Positions 37,724-45,947 of a DNA stretch of 64,000 nt are shown piece by piece (within the stretch, counting starts at the first letter, position 1; each line of letters opens with the position of its first letter). The notes under the pieces are model-generated. The model had not been told where the DNA came from, did no database searches, and saw nothing but the letters and a program-made list of their open reading frames with translations. A program made the translations under genes and the position numbers. The DNA is from Clostridiales bacterium (GTDB lineage Bacteria; Bacillota; Clostridia; Lachnospirales; Lachnospiraceae), in contig JAHZHN010000002.1 in NCBI GenBank assembly GCA_019420275.1, positions 161,691 to 225,690 on the forward strand, given 5' to 3'.

Positions 37724-37835
37724 ATTATGGTTGAAAAATCTTAAAAAATGTCTTAAGATATTAGCTATATTCAGACAAATTTCTTATATGCAGTAATTTG
37801 TCAATGTTTTGTTTTATAGGGAAAAGGAGTAGGTT

Positions 37836-38258
37836 ATGTTACACATTGTCAAAAAGCTTTATCATGATTCACGGATCCGTTATCTGTTTTTCGGCGGATG
37901 CACCACTTTAGTGAATCTTGGACTGTTTGCGGTCCTGAAAGGCCCTCTGGGCATCGATTACAGGATCAGTAATTTCTTTTCTGTTGCCGCGGCGATCTGT
38001 TTCGCCTTTGTGGTCAACAAACTATTTGTCTTTCAGTCCAGGACGACATCTTTCACTGAAGGGTTTCGGGAATTTATCCGTTTTGTCCTAGGACGCCTTG
38101 TTACCATGGCCGTAGAAGTGGGCGGCGTCCCATTCTGCGTAGAAATTCTCCACCAGCCGGAAATGATTGCAAAACTGGAAACTCAGGTAATTGTCACAGT
38201 TGTCAATTACTTTATCAGCAAGTTCCTGGTTTTCAAATCAACAGGCGGAAAAGTGTGA
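37836..38258 (+). CDS. gtcA: GtrA/GtcA family membrane protein, polyprenyl-phosphate sugar flippase
   Basis: The 140 residues hold four membrane helices and the GtrA pattern RYLFFGGCTTLVNLG near the start, with VNYFISKFLVFKS at the end. GtrA/GtcA proteins flip undecaprenyl-phosphate-linked sugars to the outer face for GT-C enzymes to use. ATG at 37836 follows AAAAGGAGTAGGTT. The gene is divergent from the YfhO gene and followed, 4 bases on, by a tethered deacetylase, so it completes a CsbB/GtcA/YfhO set. Confidence 0.9.
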   Translation: MLHIVKKLYHDSRIRYLFFGGCTTLVNLGLFAVLKGPLGIDYRISNFFSVAAAICFAFVVNKLFVFQSRTTSFTEGFREFIRFVLGRLVTMAVEVGGVPFCVEILHQPEMIAKLETQVIVTVVNYFISKFLVFKSTGGKV

Positions 38259-38262
38259 CTAT

Positions 38263-38997
38263 ATGCGGTATTTTGATCGAGTACAAAAGATATTTCTTAT
38301 CGCCTGTATGTTATTTGCACTTTTCTGCATTATGAGCACAAATCCTCCTGAGACAGAAGACTTCGTTGATTCTTCTTATCTGAATAAAATCAATCTGGAT
38401 CATGTCGACCGCATCATGATCGTCGCACATCCGGATGATGAAAGTCTATGGGGAGGTGCTCATCTGGCACAGCACCGCTATTTCGTTGTGTGTCTGACCA
38501 ATGCAAAGACTTATAACCATCGGCGTTACTGGGAATTTAAAAACGCTATGAAGATTACAAACACACCGAATATTATCCTGAATTATCCAGATTACGAAAA
38601 TGGACACCGCATTGACTGGACTCCATATGAGAAGGACATAGAACGAGACATCCGTTCTCTTCTTTCTTATCGTGACTGGAAAGAAATCGTCACCCATAAT
38701 CCGGATGGCGAATATGGACATCAGCATCATATTGGCACTTCCCGCATTGTTACAAAAGTCTGCCGGGAAACCGGTCAATACAATCGGCTGCAGTATTTTG
38801 GAATCTATCAGTGGGATTTTAAGGATGTAAAGGATATTGTAACCGTAGACCGCAAATATCTTGAAATCAAACGAAAGATGTTCCGTCCATATTACAGGGA
38901 ACGCAACACCATCAAGAAACACCAGCTGATGCATCCATATGAACAGTGGATCAAAGCATCTAACTGGAAACAGGCAAAAGAAAAAAGTCAAAAATAA
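38263..38997 (+). CDS. Membrane-tethered PIG-L/LmbE family deacetylase
   Basis: The 244 residues begin with one hydrophobic N-terminal segment (about 8-24), a signal anchor that would place the domain outside. The PIG-L zinc motif is clear: VAHPDDESLWGG near residue 57, and THNPDGEYGHQHHIGTSR near 145, which supplies the second metal ligands. PIG-L enzymes remove acetyl groups from GlcNAc-type sugars. ATG at 38263 gives a 4-base gap to the gtrA stop. No strong Shine-Dalgarno is visible, so it is probably coupled to gtrA. The longer frame into gtrA is not needed. Confidence 0.85.
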   Translation: MRYFDRVQKIFLIACMLFALFCIMSTNPPETEDFVDSSYLNKINLDHVDRIMIVAHPDDESLWGGAHLAQHRYFVVCLTNAKTYNHRRYWEFKNAMKITNTPNIILNYPDYENGHRIDWTPYEKDIERDIRSLLSYRDWKEIVTHNPDGEYGHQHHIGTSRIVTKVCRETGQYNRLQYFGIYQWDFKDVKDIVTVDRKYLEIKRKMFRPYYRERNTIKKHQLMHPYEQWIKASNWKQAKEKSQK

Positions 38998-39001
38998 GAA
39001 T

Positions 39002-39045
39002 AAAAAGCGGAGAATCTGATATGCAGCAGATTCTCCGCTTTTTTT
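39002..39045. terminator. Bidirectional terminator between the PIG-L gene and the CsbB-like gene
   Basis: The 17-base stem AAAAAGCGGAGAATCTG / CAGATTCTCCGCTTTTT has an 8-base loop, with A and T flanks for both converging genes. Confidence 0.85.
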
Positions 39046-39976
39046 ATTCTTCGTCGGTTCCTACAATTTCTGAGATAATATATCTTGGCCTCATTTTTAC
39101 TTCTTCATAAATTTTAGAAATGTAATATCCGATCACACCCAGACTAAACATCAGGACGCTGCCTACAAACAGAAGCAGCAAAATGACCGTTGTAAATCCT
39201 TCCACAGCATGTCCGGAAAAATACATATAAAGAGACTGAATTCCTAAAACTACTGCAACCAAAAAGAAAATGAATCCAAAAAATGTTACAATCTGCATCG
39301 GCGCCGCGCTAAAGGCTGAAATGTTGTTGACCGCATATTTCACCAGAGATTTAAAAGACCATTTGGATTCTCCGGCTTCTCTTTTTTGTACATCAAACTC
39401 CACATATGTCGTCTTAAACCCTACCCAGGAAGACAGGGCTCGGAAAAATACATTTCGTTCCGGAAGCCTTAGATATTCATCTACCACCTGACGGTCCAAG
39501 AGCTTGAAGTCAGATGCCCGGGACATATCAATGCCTGTGGCATTGCTGATGATCTTATAAAATGTTTTAGCAAACATTTTATAAATCGGACTTTCTTTCC
39601 CTCTGGACGCCTTGATTCCTTCAATCACCTGAAATCCGCTTTCCCAGAGCCGATACATCGTTACCAGCGTCTCCGGAGGATGCTGCAGATCACAATCCAT
39701 GACTGCGACACATGCTCCTGCTGCCTGATCCAGTCCTGCAGAAATAGCAGACTCTTTTCCAAAGTTTCTGGAAAAACAGACACCTTTTACATGTGGGTCC
39801 TTTTCCTTTTGTTCCAGAATCTTATCCCATGTCCCGTCTTTTGATCCGTCATTGATAAAAATCAGTTCATAGGGAATTCCTTCCCGATTCATAATATCTT
39901 TGATCGTTTCTGTGGTTTTCTCAATCATCTGTTCTTCATTGTATGCCGGAAGAACAATCGATAATGTTTTATCCAT
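39044..39976 (-). CDS. csbB: CsbB-like GT2 polyprenyl-phosphate sugar synthase
   Basis: The 310 residues contain a GT2 domain (IVLPAYNEEQMI, INDGSKDGTW, FSRNFGKESAISAG, VMDCDLQHPPE, RREAGESKWS-like QKREAGESKWSF) and two C-terminal helices (about 228-288). This matches CsbB/GtrB enzymes, which put a sugar, GlcNAc in B. subtilis CsbB, onto undecaprenyl phosphate on the inner face. The GtrA flippase and YfhO transferase are just to its left. It lies 15 bases after cdaR, so it shares that transcript. I use the csbB name by family resemblance, not proven orthology. Confidence 0.85.
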   Translation of the reverse strand: MDKTLSIVLPAYNEEQMIEKTTETIKDIMNREGIPYELIFINDGSKDGTWDKILEQKEKDPHVKGVCFSRNFGKESAISAGLDQAAGACVAVMDCDLQHPPETLVTMYRLWESGFQVIEGIKASRGKESPIYKMFAKTFYKIISNATGIDMSRASDFKLLDRQVVDEYLRLPERNVFFRALSSWVGFKTTYVEFDVQKREAGESKWSFKSLVKYAVNNISAFSAAPMQIVTFFGFIFFLVAVVLGIQSLYMYFSGHAVEGFTTVILLLLFVGSVLMFSLGVIGYYISKIYEEVKMRPRYIISEIVGTDEE

Positions 39977-39991
39977 AGTTTTATGATCTCC

Positions 39992-41215
39992 TTACTTTAC
40001 TGTGATCGTTGTGCTGACATTTCCCTTGATTGATACATCATCAATCTCAGTAAGCTGTACCTGAACGGTATGGGTTCCCTTCTTATACAGGCTCATATCA
40101 ATCTTTGGATTCAGATCTTTTATTTCTACATCGTCCACCGCAGACTGCAGTCCTGTAAGCTGAACCTTAATGCTGTCATCCGCAAACGTCACATCGTAGT
40201 TATTAGTATTATTTTCCAATGTAATCTGGCTGACCGGTATCTCCAGGGTCCGCTCTTTTTGCTTTTCGATCTTCGCACGGATCACGATATTTCCAATATC
40301 ACCGGCATCCTTCACAAAACTGATTCCATCTGGAAGTTTAATCTCAGACGCTTTGATCGTCTTTTCTACATCTTCCGCACTGTTGGAAACATCCAGCGTT
40401 GCCAGATCAATCTTATCAATTTTTTCAAGATCATCCTCGTTTCCGGTAATTTCAATTTCCTTTGGATCGTAGCTTACACTTCCCAAAACATATCCCGCAG
40501 CCGGTTTTCCCTGAGTCTTAACAGAAAATGGAACCGTCTTCGTCCTGGAAAGCTGTATATGGACATGAATTTCTTTTGTATCCAATGTAATATCATCCTG
40601 ACTGATCTCATCCCCATCGGAATCATAACACTTCAAAGTCTGTGTTGTGGTGACATCCCGCTTCAGTCCGCTTACATCCACTTCCGCTACAATCTTATCA
40701 ATCTGACTGATCGTACTTTTCGGACCCGAAACAGAAACCAGATTCGGACTTGCCGTCTGATCTGTCACTGTATAGCCTTTGGCCGGTTTTCCCTTGACCT
40801 TAACCGTTACAGGGAACTGATCACTCTTTAAATCTTCCAGCACAACTTTTACTGTTGCATTTCCCGTATTAATCTCCAGCTGTTCTTTGTATTTGAGAGC
40901 ATCGACCTGAATCGGAATTGCATGAACATCTGACATGGAAGAAACATCCGCAGTCGCCCGGAAATCTGATTTTTTCAGCTGGTCAACAATATCTTTTTTC
41001 CCTCGCACCGTAAAACTTACCGTATCTCCGTCTTCAATGGTATATGTCTGATTCAGATCATCCAGAACCTGCTCATTTAACATATCAACCGGCACATCGG
41101 AAAAGCTTCTTGTGATTACGGGATTATCTACATTAATGACAAATACCCATAATAAGAACGCAAAAATAACGGAAAATATTTTCAAAAGCAGATTATTCCC
41201 TATTCTTTCTCTCAT
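39992..41215 (-). CDS. cdaR: YbbR-domain protein CdaR, regulator of diadenylate cyclase
   Basis: A membrane-anchored, surface-exposed protein, 407 residues, with one N-terminal helix (LKIFSVIFAFLLWVFVI). Four YbbR-type beta repeats follow, each with PVxVKxxGxPAxGY-like cores (near residues 140, 225 and onward). CdaR proteins bind and tune the cyclase CdaA. The start overlaps the end of cdaA by 23 bases. The usual downstream glmM is not here; a CsbB-like gene takes its place. Confidence 0.92.
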   Translation of the reverse strand: MRERIGNNLLLKIFSVIFAFLLWVFVINVDNPVITRSFSDVPVDMLNEQVLDDLNQTYTIEDGDTVSFTVRGKKDIVDQLKKSDFRATADVSSMSDVHAIPIQVDALKYKEQLEINTGNATVKVVLEDLKSDQFPVTVKVKGKPAKGYTVTDQTASPNLVSVSGPKSTISQIDKIVAEVDVSGLKRDVTTTQTLKCYDSDGDEISQDDITLDTKEIHVHIQLSRTKTVPFSVKTQGKPAAGYVLGSVSYDPKEIEITGNEDDLEKIDKIDLATLDVSNSAEDVEKTIKASEIKLPDGISFVKDAGDIGNIVIRAKIEKQKERTLEIPVSQITLENNTNNYDVTFADDSIKVQLTGLQSAVDDVEIKDLNPKIDMSLYKKGTHTVQVQLTEIDDVSIKGNVSTTITVK

Positions 41216-42071
41216 TGCGATTCAGTCCCTTCCATAACTTAAACTTCTTGCTGCTGGTATTTTCATCCCGCAGAACAGAAAGTTCATCTCTAAATTCCTG
41301 TGGATCCAGTGCATGTTTAATCTTGCCGTTAACAGCAATAGAAATAGCTCCCGTCTCCTCAGAGACAATAACGGTAATGCTGTCAGACACCTCACTGATT
41401 CCAACTGCCGCACGATGTCTGGTTCCCAGTTCTTTTCCAATCTCAACACTGTCGCTTAAAGGCAGGTAACAGGTTGCCGATACGATACGATTGTTTCGAA
41501 TGATAACCGCTCCATCATGCAAAGGTGTATTATGTTCAAATATGTTGATCAGAAGCTGGCTGCTGACTTTTCCATCGATCGGGATTCCGGTTCTTTCGTA
41601 TTCCCCGAGCATAACTTCTCTCTCGATGACGATCAAAGCTCCTGTTTTTACCTTTCCCATCTCGATCGCCGCTCTGTAGATTTCCTGCAGAGTTCTGGCA
41701 GTATAACCTTCTTTGACCTGATTCGTATCTGTAGAAAAGATATTCGCAATCCAGTTCTTTCTTCCCAGCTGTTCCAGGGCACTCCTAAGTTCCGGCTGGA
41801 ATACGATCAAAATAGCGGTAATTCCCACACTCATCGTATTCGCCAAAATAAATGTGATCGTATGCAGCTGCAGAAGATAGGCTGCCAGCGCAATACAAAG
41901 CAGCAATATAATTCCTTTTAACAATACCCACGCTCTGGTTGTCTTAATCCATTTTACAATTTGATAAAATAAAATACTGACAATCAGAATATCCAGCACA
42001 TCTGTAAAACTAATCTGAGGTATTGATAACCAATATATATATTTTTCTAATGTGTTTAAAATATTGTTCAA
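41193..42071 (-). CDS. cdaA: Diadenylate cyclase CdaA (DisA_N domain)
   Basis: It makes the second messenger c-di-AMP from two ATP, controlling potassium, osmotic and wall balance. The 292 residues start with three membrane helices (about 15-85). A DAC domain follows with both signatures, HDGAVIIR near 185 and GTRHRAAVGISE near 220. ATG at 42071 overlaps the upstream membrane-protein gene by 4 bases (ATGA). With cdaR it forms the usual pair. Confidence 0.95.
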   Translation of the reverse strand: MNNILNTLEKYIYWLSIPQISFTDVLDILIVSILFYQIVKWIKTTRAWVLLKGIILLLCIALAAYLLQLHTITFILANTMSVGITAILIVFQPELRSALEQLGRKNWIANIFSTDTNQVKEGYTARTLQEIYRAAIEMGKVKTGALIVIEREVMLGEYERTGIPIDGKVSSQLLINIFEHNTPLHDGAVIIRNNRIVSATCYLPLSDSVEIGKELGTRHRAAVGISEVSDSITVIVSEETGAISIAVNGKIKHALDPQEFRDELSVLRDENTSSKKFKLWKGLNRNERKNRE

Positions 42072-43045
42072 GATTCCTCTCCCTTATCATCATGCTTCTC
42101 TTTATGCTTCAAATAAAATCTCCTGGCAGGTACAATTACCTTCTTGACACTCATTTCTTCTTCCATGGAGATTTTCGGTATCGCCCTTACATAATAATAA
42201 TACTCTTCATCTTCATATTCGAAGTTCTCTTCCCTGGTATAATCAATGACACTGTATAAAAACTGTCCTGCCATGACAATCAGCAGACTTACCAGTATCA
42301 TCAGAAGCTGCGAAACGATATGAACTTCAGTGTCTAAGAAATATCCTCCGATCAGCACTGCAAACAGATACAGTCCTCCTCCTGCAATGATTGCGATATA
42401 CCATCCATATGCAATCCAAAGCCTTCGTATGACTGTGACAGCCGCTGTTACTAAAATAAACACCAGCAGACCCAGCATCAATTCTTTGTTTCCAGTCGTG
42501 CCGTCCACGATCAGACTGTAAATCTGTCCACTGTCGGTTCCTCCTCCGCTCATCTGCCGCACTCCCTCTTGTACTGTGACAGCAAAATAATAGCAGCACG
42601 TTCCCATTAGAATAGAAGGGAGTCCATACAGACCGACGAACGACCCCACAACAATCGGCAGTACTGCCGGTATATGAAAATAAAAAAGAAGCGGCGTCAG
42701 CACAAACAATAATTCCGTCTTTTTAAACATTCTCTGATAAATAAGATAATACAGCCCAATCAAAATCAGATATAAGATTCCGATCTCCACTGCCAGCCCA
42801 GACAGCTGAAGGAAAACAACCAGATGATATAATAGAAAAATAACGGAAACCGGAAGAAAAACGCAGACAAGTCCCAAGATCAGAAACATGAACGGCTGTG
42901 ACATCAAAGAACCGTATGCATACATTTCTCCAACTACATAAAATAACAATGCTCCTCCCACAAACTTCCCTGCGAAACGAAGCATCCTTCCATTCGATGA
43001 AAGAAATTTTAAAATCCGTTCTCTAAATATTAATAGCTTCTCCAT
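42068..43045 (-). CDS. Polytopic membrane protein of unknown function
   Basis: The 325 residues have about eight hydrophobic segments and a charged C-terminal tail rich in Asp, Glu, Tyr and Lys. I do not recognise a family. I choose ATG 43045 because GGAGG is 9 bases upstream; it then overlaps the preceding gene by 23 bases. Its stop overlaps the start of cdaA by 4 bases, so it belongs to the c-di-AMP operon. A role in sensing or supporting CdaA is a guess from context only. Confidence 0.65.
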   Translation of the reverse strand: MEKLLIFRERILKFLSSNGRMLRFAGKFVGGALLFYVVGEMYAYGSLMSQPFMFLILGLVCVFLPVSVIFLLYHLVVFLQLSGLAVEIGILYLILIGLYYLIYQRMFKKTELLFVLTPLLFYFHIPAVLPIVVGSFVGLYGLPSILMGTCCYYFAVTVQEGVRQMSGGGTDSGQIYSLIVDGTTGNKELMLGLLVFILVTAAVTVIRRLWIAYGWYIAIIAGGGLYLFAVLIGGYFLDTEVHIVSQLLMILVSLLIVMAGQFLYSVIDYTREENFEYEDEEYYYYVRAIPKISMEEEMSVKKVIVPARRFYLKHKEKHDDKGEES

Positions 43046-43478
43046 GTTCCTTTTCCTCCGAAATGATTGTAGGACTGTCATCCTCCTTCTCTTTCTCTTC
43101 ATAAAACCGAAGGAGTTCCTCTAACTGCTTATCATAAACTCTGATTCTTACTTCTACTTCCTGATATTCCTGTTCTGCTCTTTTCTTCGTAAAATGAATA
43201 TAGATGAGAAACAGCAGGATATAGGAAACCAGCAGTCCAATCAAGATCAAAGTAAGCTGATCTTTTCGCAGCATTGAAAGAACCAAATCCATCTGCAAAA
43301 CAGCAGTCAGCAGAATCACTCCCAAAAATGCCACTGTCAAAGCCATACTTACTTTAATGAGCTCTAACCGGACATAGTCCTCCTTCTGATACCGATTGAT
43401 ATAGAAATCTTTCCTGCCGTATTCTTTCTCATAGCGGGCAAGCTCCGTCATAATCTTCACTTTCTCTTCTGAAATCAC
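43023..43478 (-). CDS. Small membrane protein with two helices and charged flanks, first gene of the cda operon
   Basis: About 151 residues. A charged N-terminal segment is followed by two helices (about 47-68 and 76-98) and then a Glu/Lys-rich coiled-coil-like tail. It has no recognised family. The start is uncertain: I favour GTG 43478, with GGAG 8 bases upstream. GTG 43487 and ATG 43451 are alternatives. It has tight coupling to the next gene. An extended -10 promoter lies at 43549-43557. Confidence 0.55.
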   Translation of the reverse strand: MISEEKVKIMTELARYEKEYGRKDFYINRYQKEDYVRLELIKVSMALTVAFLGVILLTAVLQMDLVLSMLRKDQLTLILIGLLVSYILLFLIYIHFTKKRAEQEYQEVEVRIRVYDKQLEELLRFYEEKEKEDDSPTIISEEKEHGEAINI

Positions 43479-43548
43479 CGATATCACTCCGTTTCATACA
43501 CATTTGAAAATGTTCTGATTTATGGACTGTCCTGTATCCAATACGGAT

Positions 43549-43557
43549 ATTATAGCA
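43549..43557 (-). promoter_or_regulatory. Extended -10 promoter of the cda operon
   Basis: TGCTATAAT on the minus strand is an extended -10 (TGN-TATAAT). I see no good -35 because that position falls in a terminator T-run. Confidence 0.4.
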
Positions 43558-43568
43558 TGGAAGATAAG

Positions 43569-43604
43569 AAAAAAAAAGGCAGAACCCGTGAGGTTTTGCC
43601 TTTT
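43569..43604 (-). terminator. Intrinsic terminator of the SH3-NlpC/P60 gene
   Basis: On the minus strand an AAAGGCAAAACC / GGTTCTGCCTTT hairpin with a short loop is followed by a run of nine T. Confidence 0.8.
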
Positions 43605-43638
43605 CCATATTATCTTTTTCTTAAATTTCTTACGAAAA

Positions 43639-44550
43639 TTAGTTTGCAATTCGTCTTACACTTAATACTGTACGGTAATTTGCCGGTGATGTAATCTTGA
43701 TACCATCCTTTGCATTACTTGCATGTACAATCTTATTGTTTCCAATATAGATTGCTACATGTCCTGAGTAACAGATCAAATCTCCTGCTTTTCTCTGAGA
43801 CCAGCTTACAGCTTTTCCCGCACTTCTCTGTGAAGAAGATGTTCTTGGAATGCTATATCCAAAATGTTTGTATACAGACTGTGTAAATCCTGAACAGTCA
43901 GCTCCATTTGTTAAGCTTGTTCCGCCATAGCGATATGGATTTCCAACAAACTGCTGTGCATAGTTTGCAATCTGCTGTCCTTTACTGCTTGATGAAGTTG
44001 AACTGCTTGAAGATGATGTTGGACTTTTTGTAGATAAATACTGGCTGGAAACATATCTTGTCTTTCCGCTGTGTTTTACCTTTGTCCAGCTTCCGCTTGT
44101 TCCATAACATGAAATCTTTGATCCTTTTTTATAAGATCCAACTTTAGATGAGCTTGTGCTCGCCTGAGATCTGATATTCAAAGAGGATGCTGTTACATAT
44201 CTGGAATAAGCAGAACTGCTTGTGCTGGAACTTGTGCTGGAATTTGGATTCTTTGTAGATAAATACTGGCTGGAAACGTATCTTGTCTTTCCGCTGTAAT
44301 TTACTTTTGTCCAGCTTCCGCTTGTTCCATAGCATGTTACTTTTGTTCCCTTTTTATAGGATCCAACTCTTGAATATTTTGTAGATGCTCCTGATCTTAC
44401 ATTTAAAGATGATGCTGTTACATATCTATAATATGTAGAAGATGCAGATACATTTTTTACATTATTTTCACTGGTAATTACTGAAACACCGCCTGCCATC
44501 ATTAAGCTCATTGCACATGCTGCAGCCTTTGTACAGAATTTTCGGTACAT
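43639..44550 (-). CDS. Secreted SH3b-SH3b-NlpC/P60 peptidoglycan hydrolase
   Basis: A secreted wall enzyme, 303 residues, that cuts peptide stems of peptidoglycan. A signal peptide (MYRKFCTKAAACAMSLMMAGG, about 1-36) precedes two near-identical bacterial SH3 repeats (about 40-98 and 116-174) joined by Ser/Thr linkers. The NlpC/P60 domain (about 190-303) follows. It shows the catalytic Cys in GADCSGFTQ, His in GHVAIYIG and the third His in IVHASN. ATG at 44550 follows GGGAGGAACAAGAAACT. WalR-like boxes lie upstream, as for many wall hydrolase genes. Confidence 0.95.
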   Translation of the reverse strand: MYRKFCTKAAACAMSLMMAGGVSVITSENNVKNVSASSTYYRYVTASSLNVRSGASTKYSRVGSYKKGTKVTCYGTSGSWTKVNYSGKTRYVSSQYLSTKNPNSSTSSSTSSSAYSRYVTASSLNIRSQASTSSSKVGSYKKGSKISCYGTSGSWTKVKHSGKTRYVSSQYLSTKSPTSSSSSSTSSSSKGQQIANYAQQFVGNPYRYGGTSLTNGADCSGFTQSVYKHFGYSIPRTSSSQRSAGKAVSWSQRKAGDLICYSGHVAIYIGNNKIVHASNAKDGIKITSPANYRTVLSVRRIAN

Positions 44551-44614
44551 AGTTTCTTGTTCCTCCCAATTAAAATCTCTTTATTACAATTCTTACATTT
44601 TTCTTACAACGAGT

Positions 44615-44643
44615 AATATATCACATTTATTACACTTTGTAAA
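44615..44643 (-). promoter_or_regulatory. Promoter of the NlpC/P60 hydrolase gene
   Basis: TTTACA (44638-44643), 17 bases and TATATT (44615-44620) lie on the minus strand. Confidence 0.6.
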
Positions 44644-44660
44644 CACTTTTCCGAAAACTT

Positions 44661-44677
44661 TGTAATAATTCTGTAAC
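44661..44677 (+). promoter_or_regulatory. WalR-like box upstream of the NlpC/P60 gene
   Basis: TGTAAT-N5-TGTAAC fits the WalR consensus TGTWAH-N5-TGTWAH exactly. It sits 18 bases upstream of the -35 box. Further TGTAA repeats lie between promoter and start, including TGTAAG-N5-TGTAAG on the minus strand. Confidence 0.5.
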
Positions 44678-44714
44678 AAACTGCACTGTATCTTCTTATT
44701 TTTTTATGATTTTT

Positions 44715-44995
44715 TCATAATTTCCTCTGCTGCCGGATCAGTAACAGAAGCCCTCGGACACATAATTCTGTACCCATAGCAATCTATACCCCTTTCAGTC
44801 CCCAGGTTCCTGCCAGCATAACAGACAGACGGATACTCCATACAACGGTTCTGCGAATAGTTCAATCCGCAGTACTTCTGCCGCCAATTGCCTGACCTTA
44901 ACATCCGGTGTCAGTATCTGAAATACCAACGGACCCAAAAGAAACATCGCTGCATCAATATACTGCATGGCAATAGAAATGATTTGTGAAAGAAT
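44715..44995 (-). pseudogene. MATE family efflux transporter remnant
   Basis: On the minus strand one frame gives FQILTPDVKVRQLAAEVLRI and then ELFAEPLYG, a typical MATE helix-loop segment. It then breaks. A second frame resumes with WSIRLSVMLAGTWGLKGV, one TAG stop where Trp is expected, then IAMGTELCVRGLLLLIRQQR and a stop at 44715-44717. The N-terminal two thirds are missing, and about 30 residues are lost at the join. The join falls on the bases TGGAGTATC, which would encode both edges, so a deletion between short direct repeats is likely. It is not functional. Confidence 0.75.
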
Positions 44996-45005
44996 TCTCT
45001 TCTTT

Positions 45006-45875
45006 TTATGCGCATGCAGCATTGGAACATTTTCTGCATGGTTCATCTATGATCACCTTTCCTTTGGCTGTCTCGTCATCCATAATGATCTCACCAACCT
45101 GCGGAACTTTAATAACTCCTTCTTTCGGATTTTTTATGCTGATGACAGGTGTTGTAACTTCCGCTTTCACCTGAGATTTTTCAAATGCCAGGTCTGTATC
45201 GATCATTTCACAGTTTATCAGCTTCAGGTTTTTGCAGTAGCATAACGGCTGGGTCCCAATGATCTTACAGTTTTCCAGCGTCAGTCCGTCAGAATACCAT
45301 GCAAGATATTCTCCCTTTATGACACTGTTTTTTACCGTAACATTCTGTGCATGCCAGAAAGCATCTTTTGTATCAAAAATGCAGTTTTCAAAAACTGCAT
45401 TTTTAATATATTGGAAAGAATATTTTCCTTTGAACTCTACATTCTTAAACTGAAGATTCTCGGATCTCATCATAAAATATTCACTTTCTGCTCTAGTGTC
45501 TTCCATCTGAATTCCCCGAACAGACCATCCAAATTCCGGTGAAATGATATCACAGTTCTTTACAATTACATCACTGCATTCTCTCAGTGCCTTAATTCCA
45601 TGCATTTTCGTTCCGGTAATTTCAATATGATCTGAATACCACAATGCTGCTCTGCACAATTCTGTCAATTCTGTATCTTTTATCTTCAAGCCACGGTCGT
45701 GCCAGAATGGATATCTAAGATTCCAAAAGCACCCTTCTGCTTCTATATCCTCACATTCTTTTAATGCACTTTCTCCATCTGCCGGTCCATCAAAAACACA
45801 ATCTTTTACCAGCAGATTTTTGCTCCCGTACAGGGCTCTTTCCTGATCCAATCTTTGCTTTTCTATCATTTTCAT
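45006..45875 (-). CDS. DUF3737 family beta-helix protein
   Basis: The 289 residues are built of short repeats with hydrophobic-N-C/D patterns (LLVKDCVF, VIVKNCDI, LQFKNVEF, LTLENCKI), typical of a right-handed beta-helix. The family has no known function. Conserved FWNLRYPFWHDR and ALWYS patches may line a binding groove. The tail EPCRKCSNAACA has three Cys residues that could bind metal or form disulfides. ATG at 45875 has AGG 9 bases upstream. It lies beside a MATE remnant and flavodoxins; its upstream region shares a motif with the flavodoxin promoter. Confidence 0.85.
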   Translation of the reverse strand: MKMIEKQRLDQERALYGSKNLLVKDCVFDGPADGESALKECEDIEAEGCFWNLRYPFWHDRGLKIKDTELTELCRAALWYSDHIEITGTKMHGIKALRECSDVIVKNCDIISPEFGWSVRGIQMEDTRAESEYFMMRSENLQFKNVEFKGKYSFQYIKNAVFENCIFDTKDAFWHAQNVTVKNSVIKGEYLAWYSDGLTLENCKIIGTQPLCYCKNLKLINCEMIDTDLAFEKSQVKAEVTTPVISIKNPKEGVIKVPQVGEIIMDDETAKGKVIIDEPCRKCSNAACA

Positions 45876-45947
45876 TCTATATTACCTGCCTTCCAAAATC
45901 TTCTGTTTTCTACATCTTTAGTCTATGCTTCCTTCATTGAAACATCA

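Noticed and set aside
41215..41921. Plus-strand frames across cdaA
   Set aside because: They are out-of-frame shadows of a well-recognised gene and have no ribosome binding sites.
43840..44450. Duplicated SH3 coding segments as a possible DNA repeat element
   Set aside because: The similarity is explained by two protein SH3 repeats in one gene.
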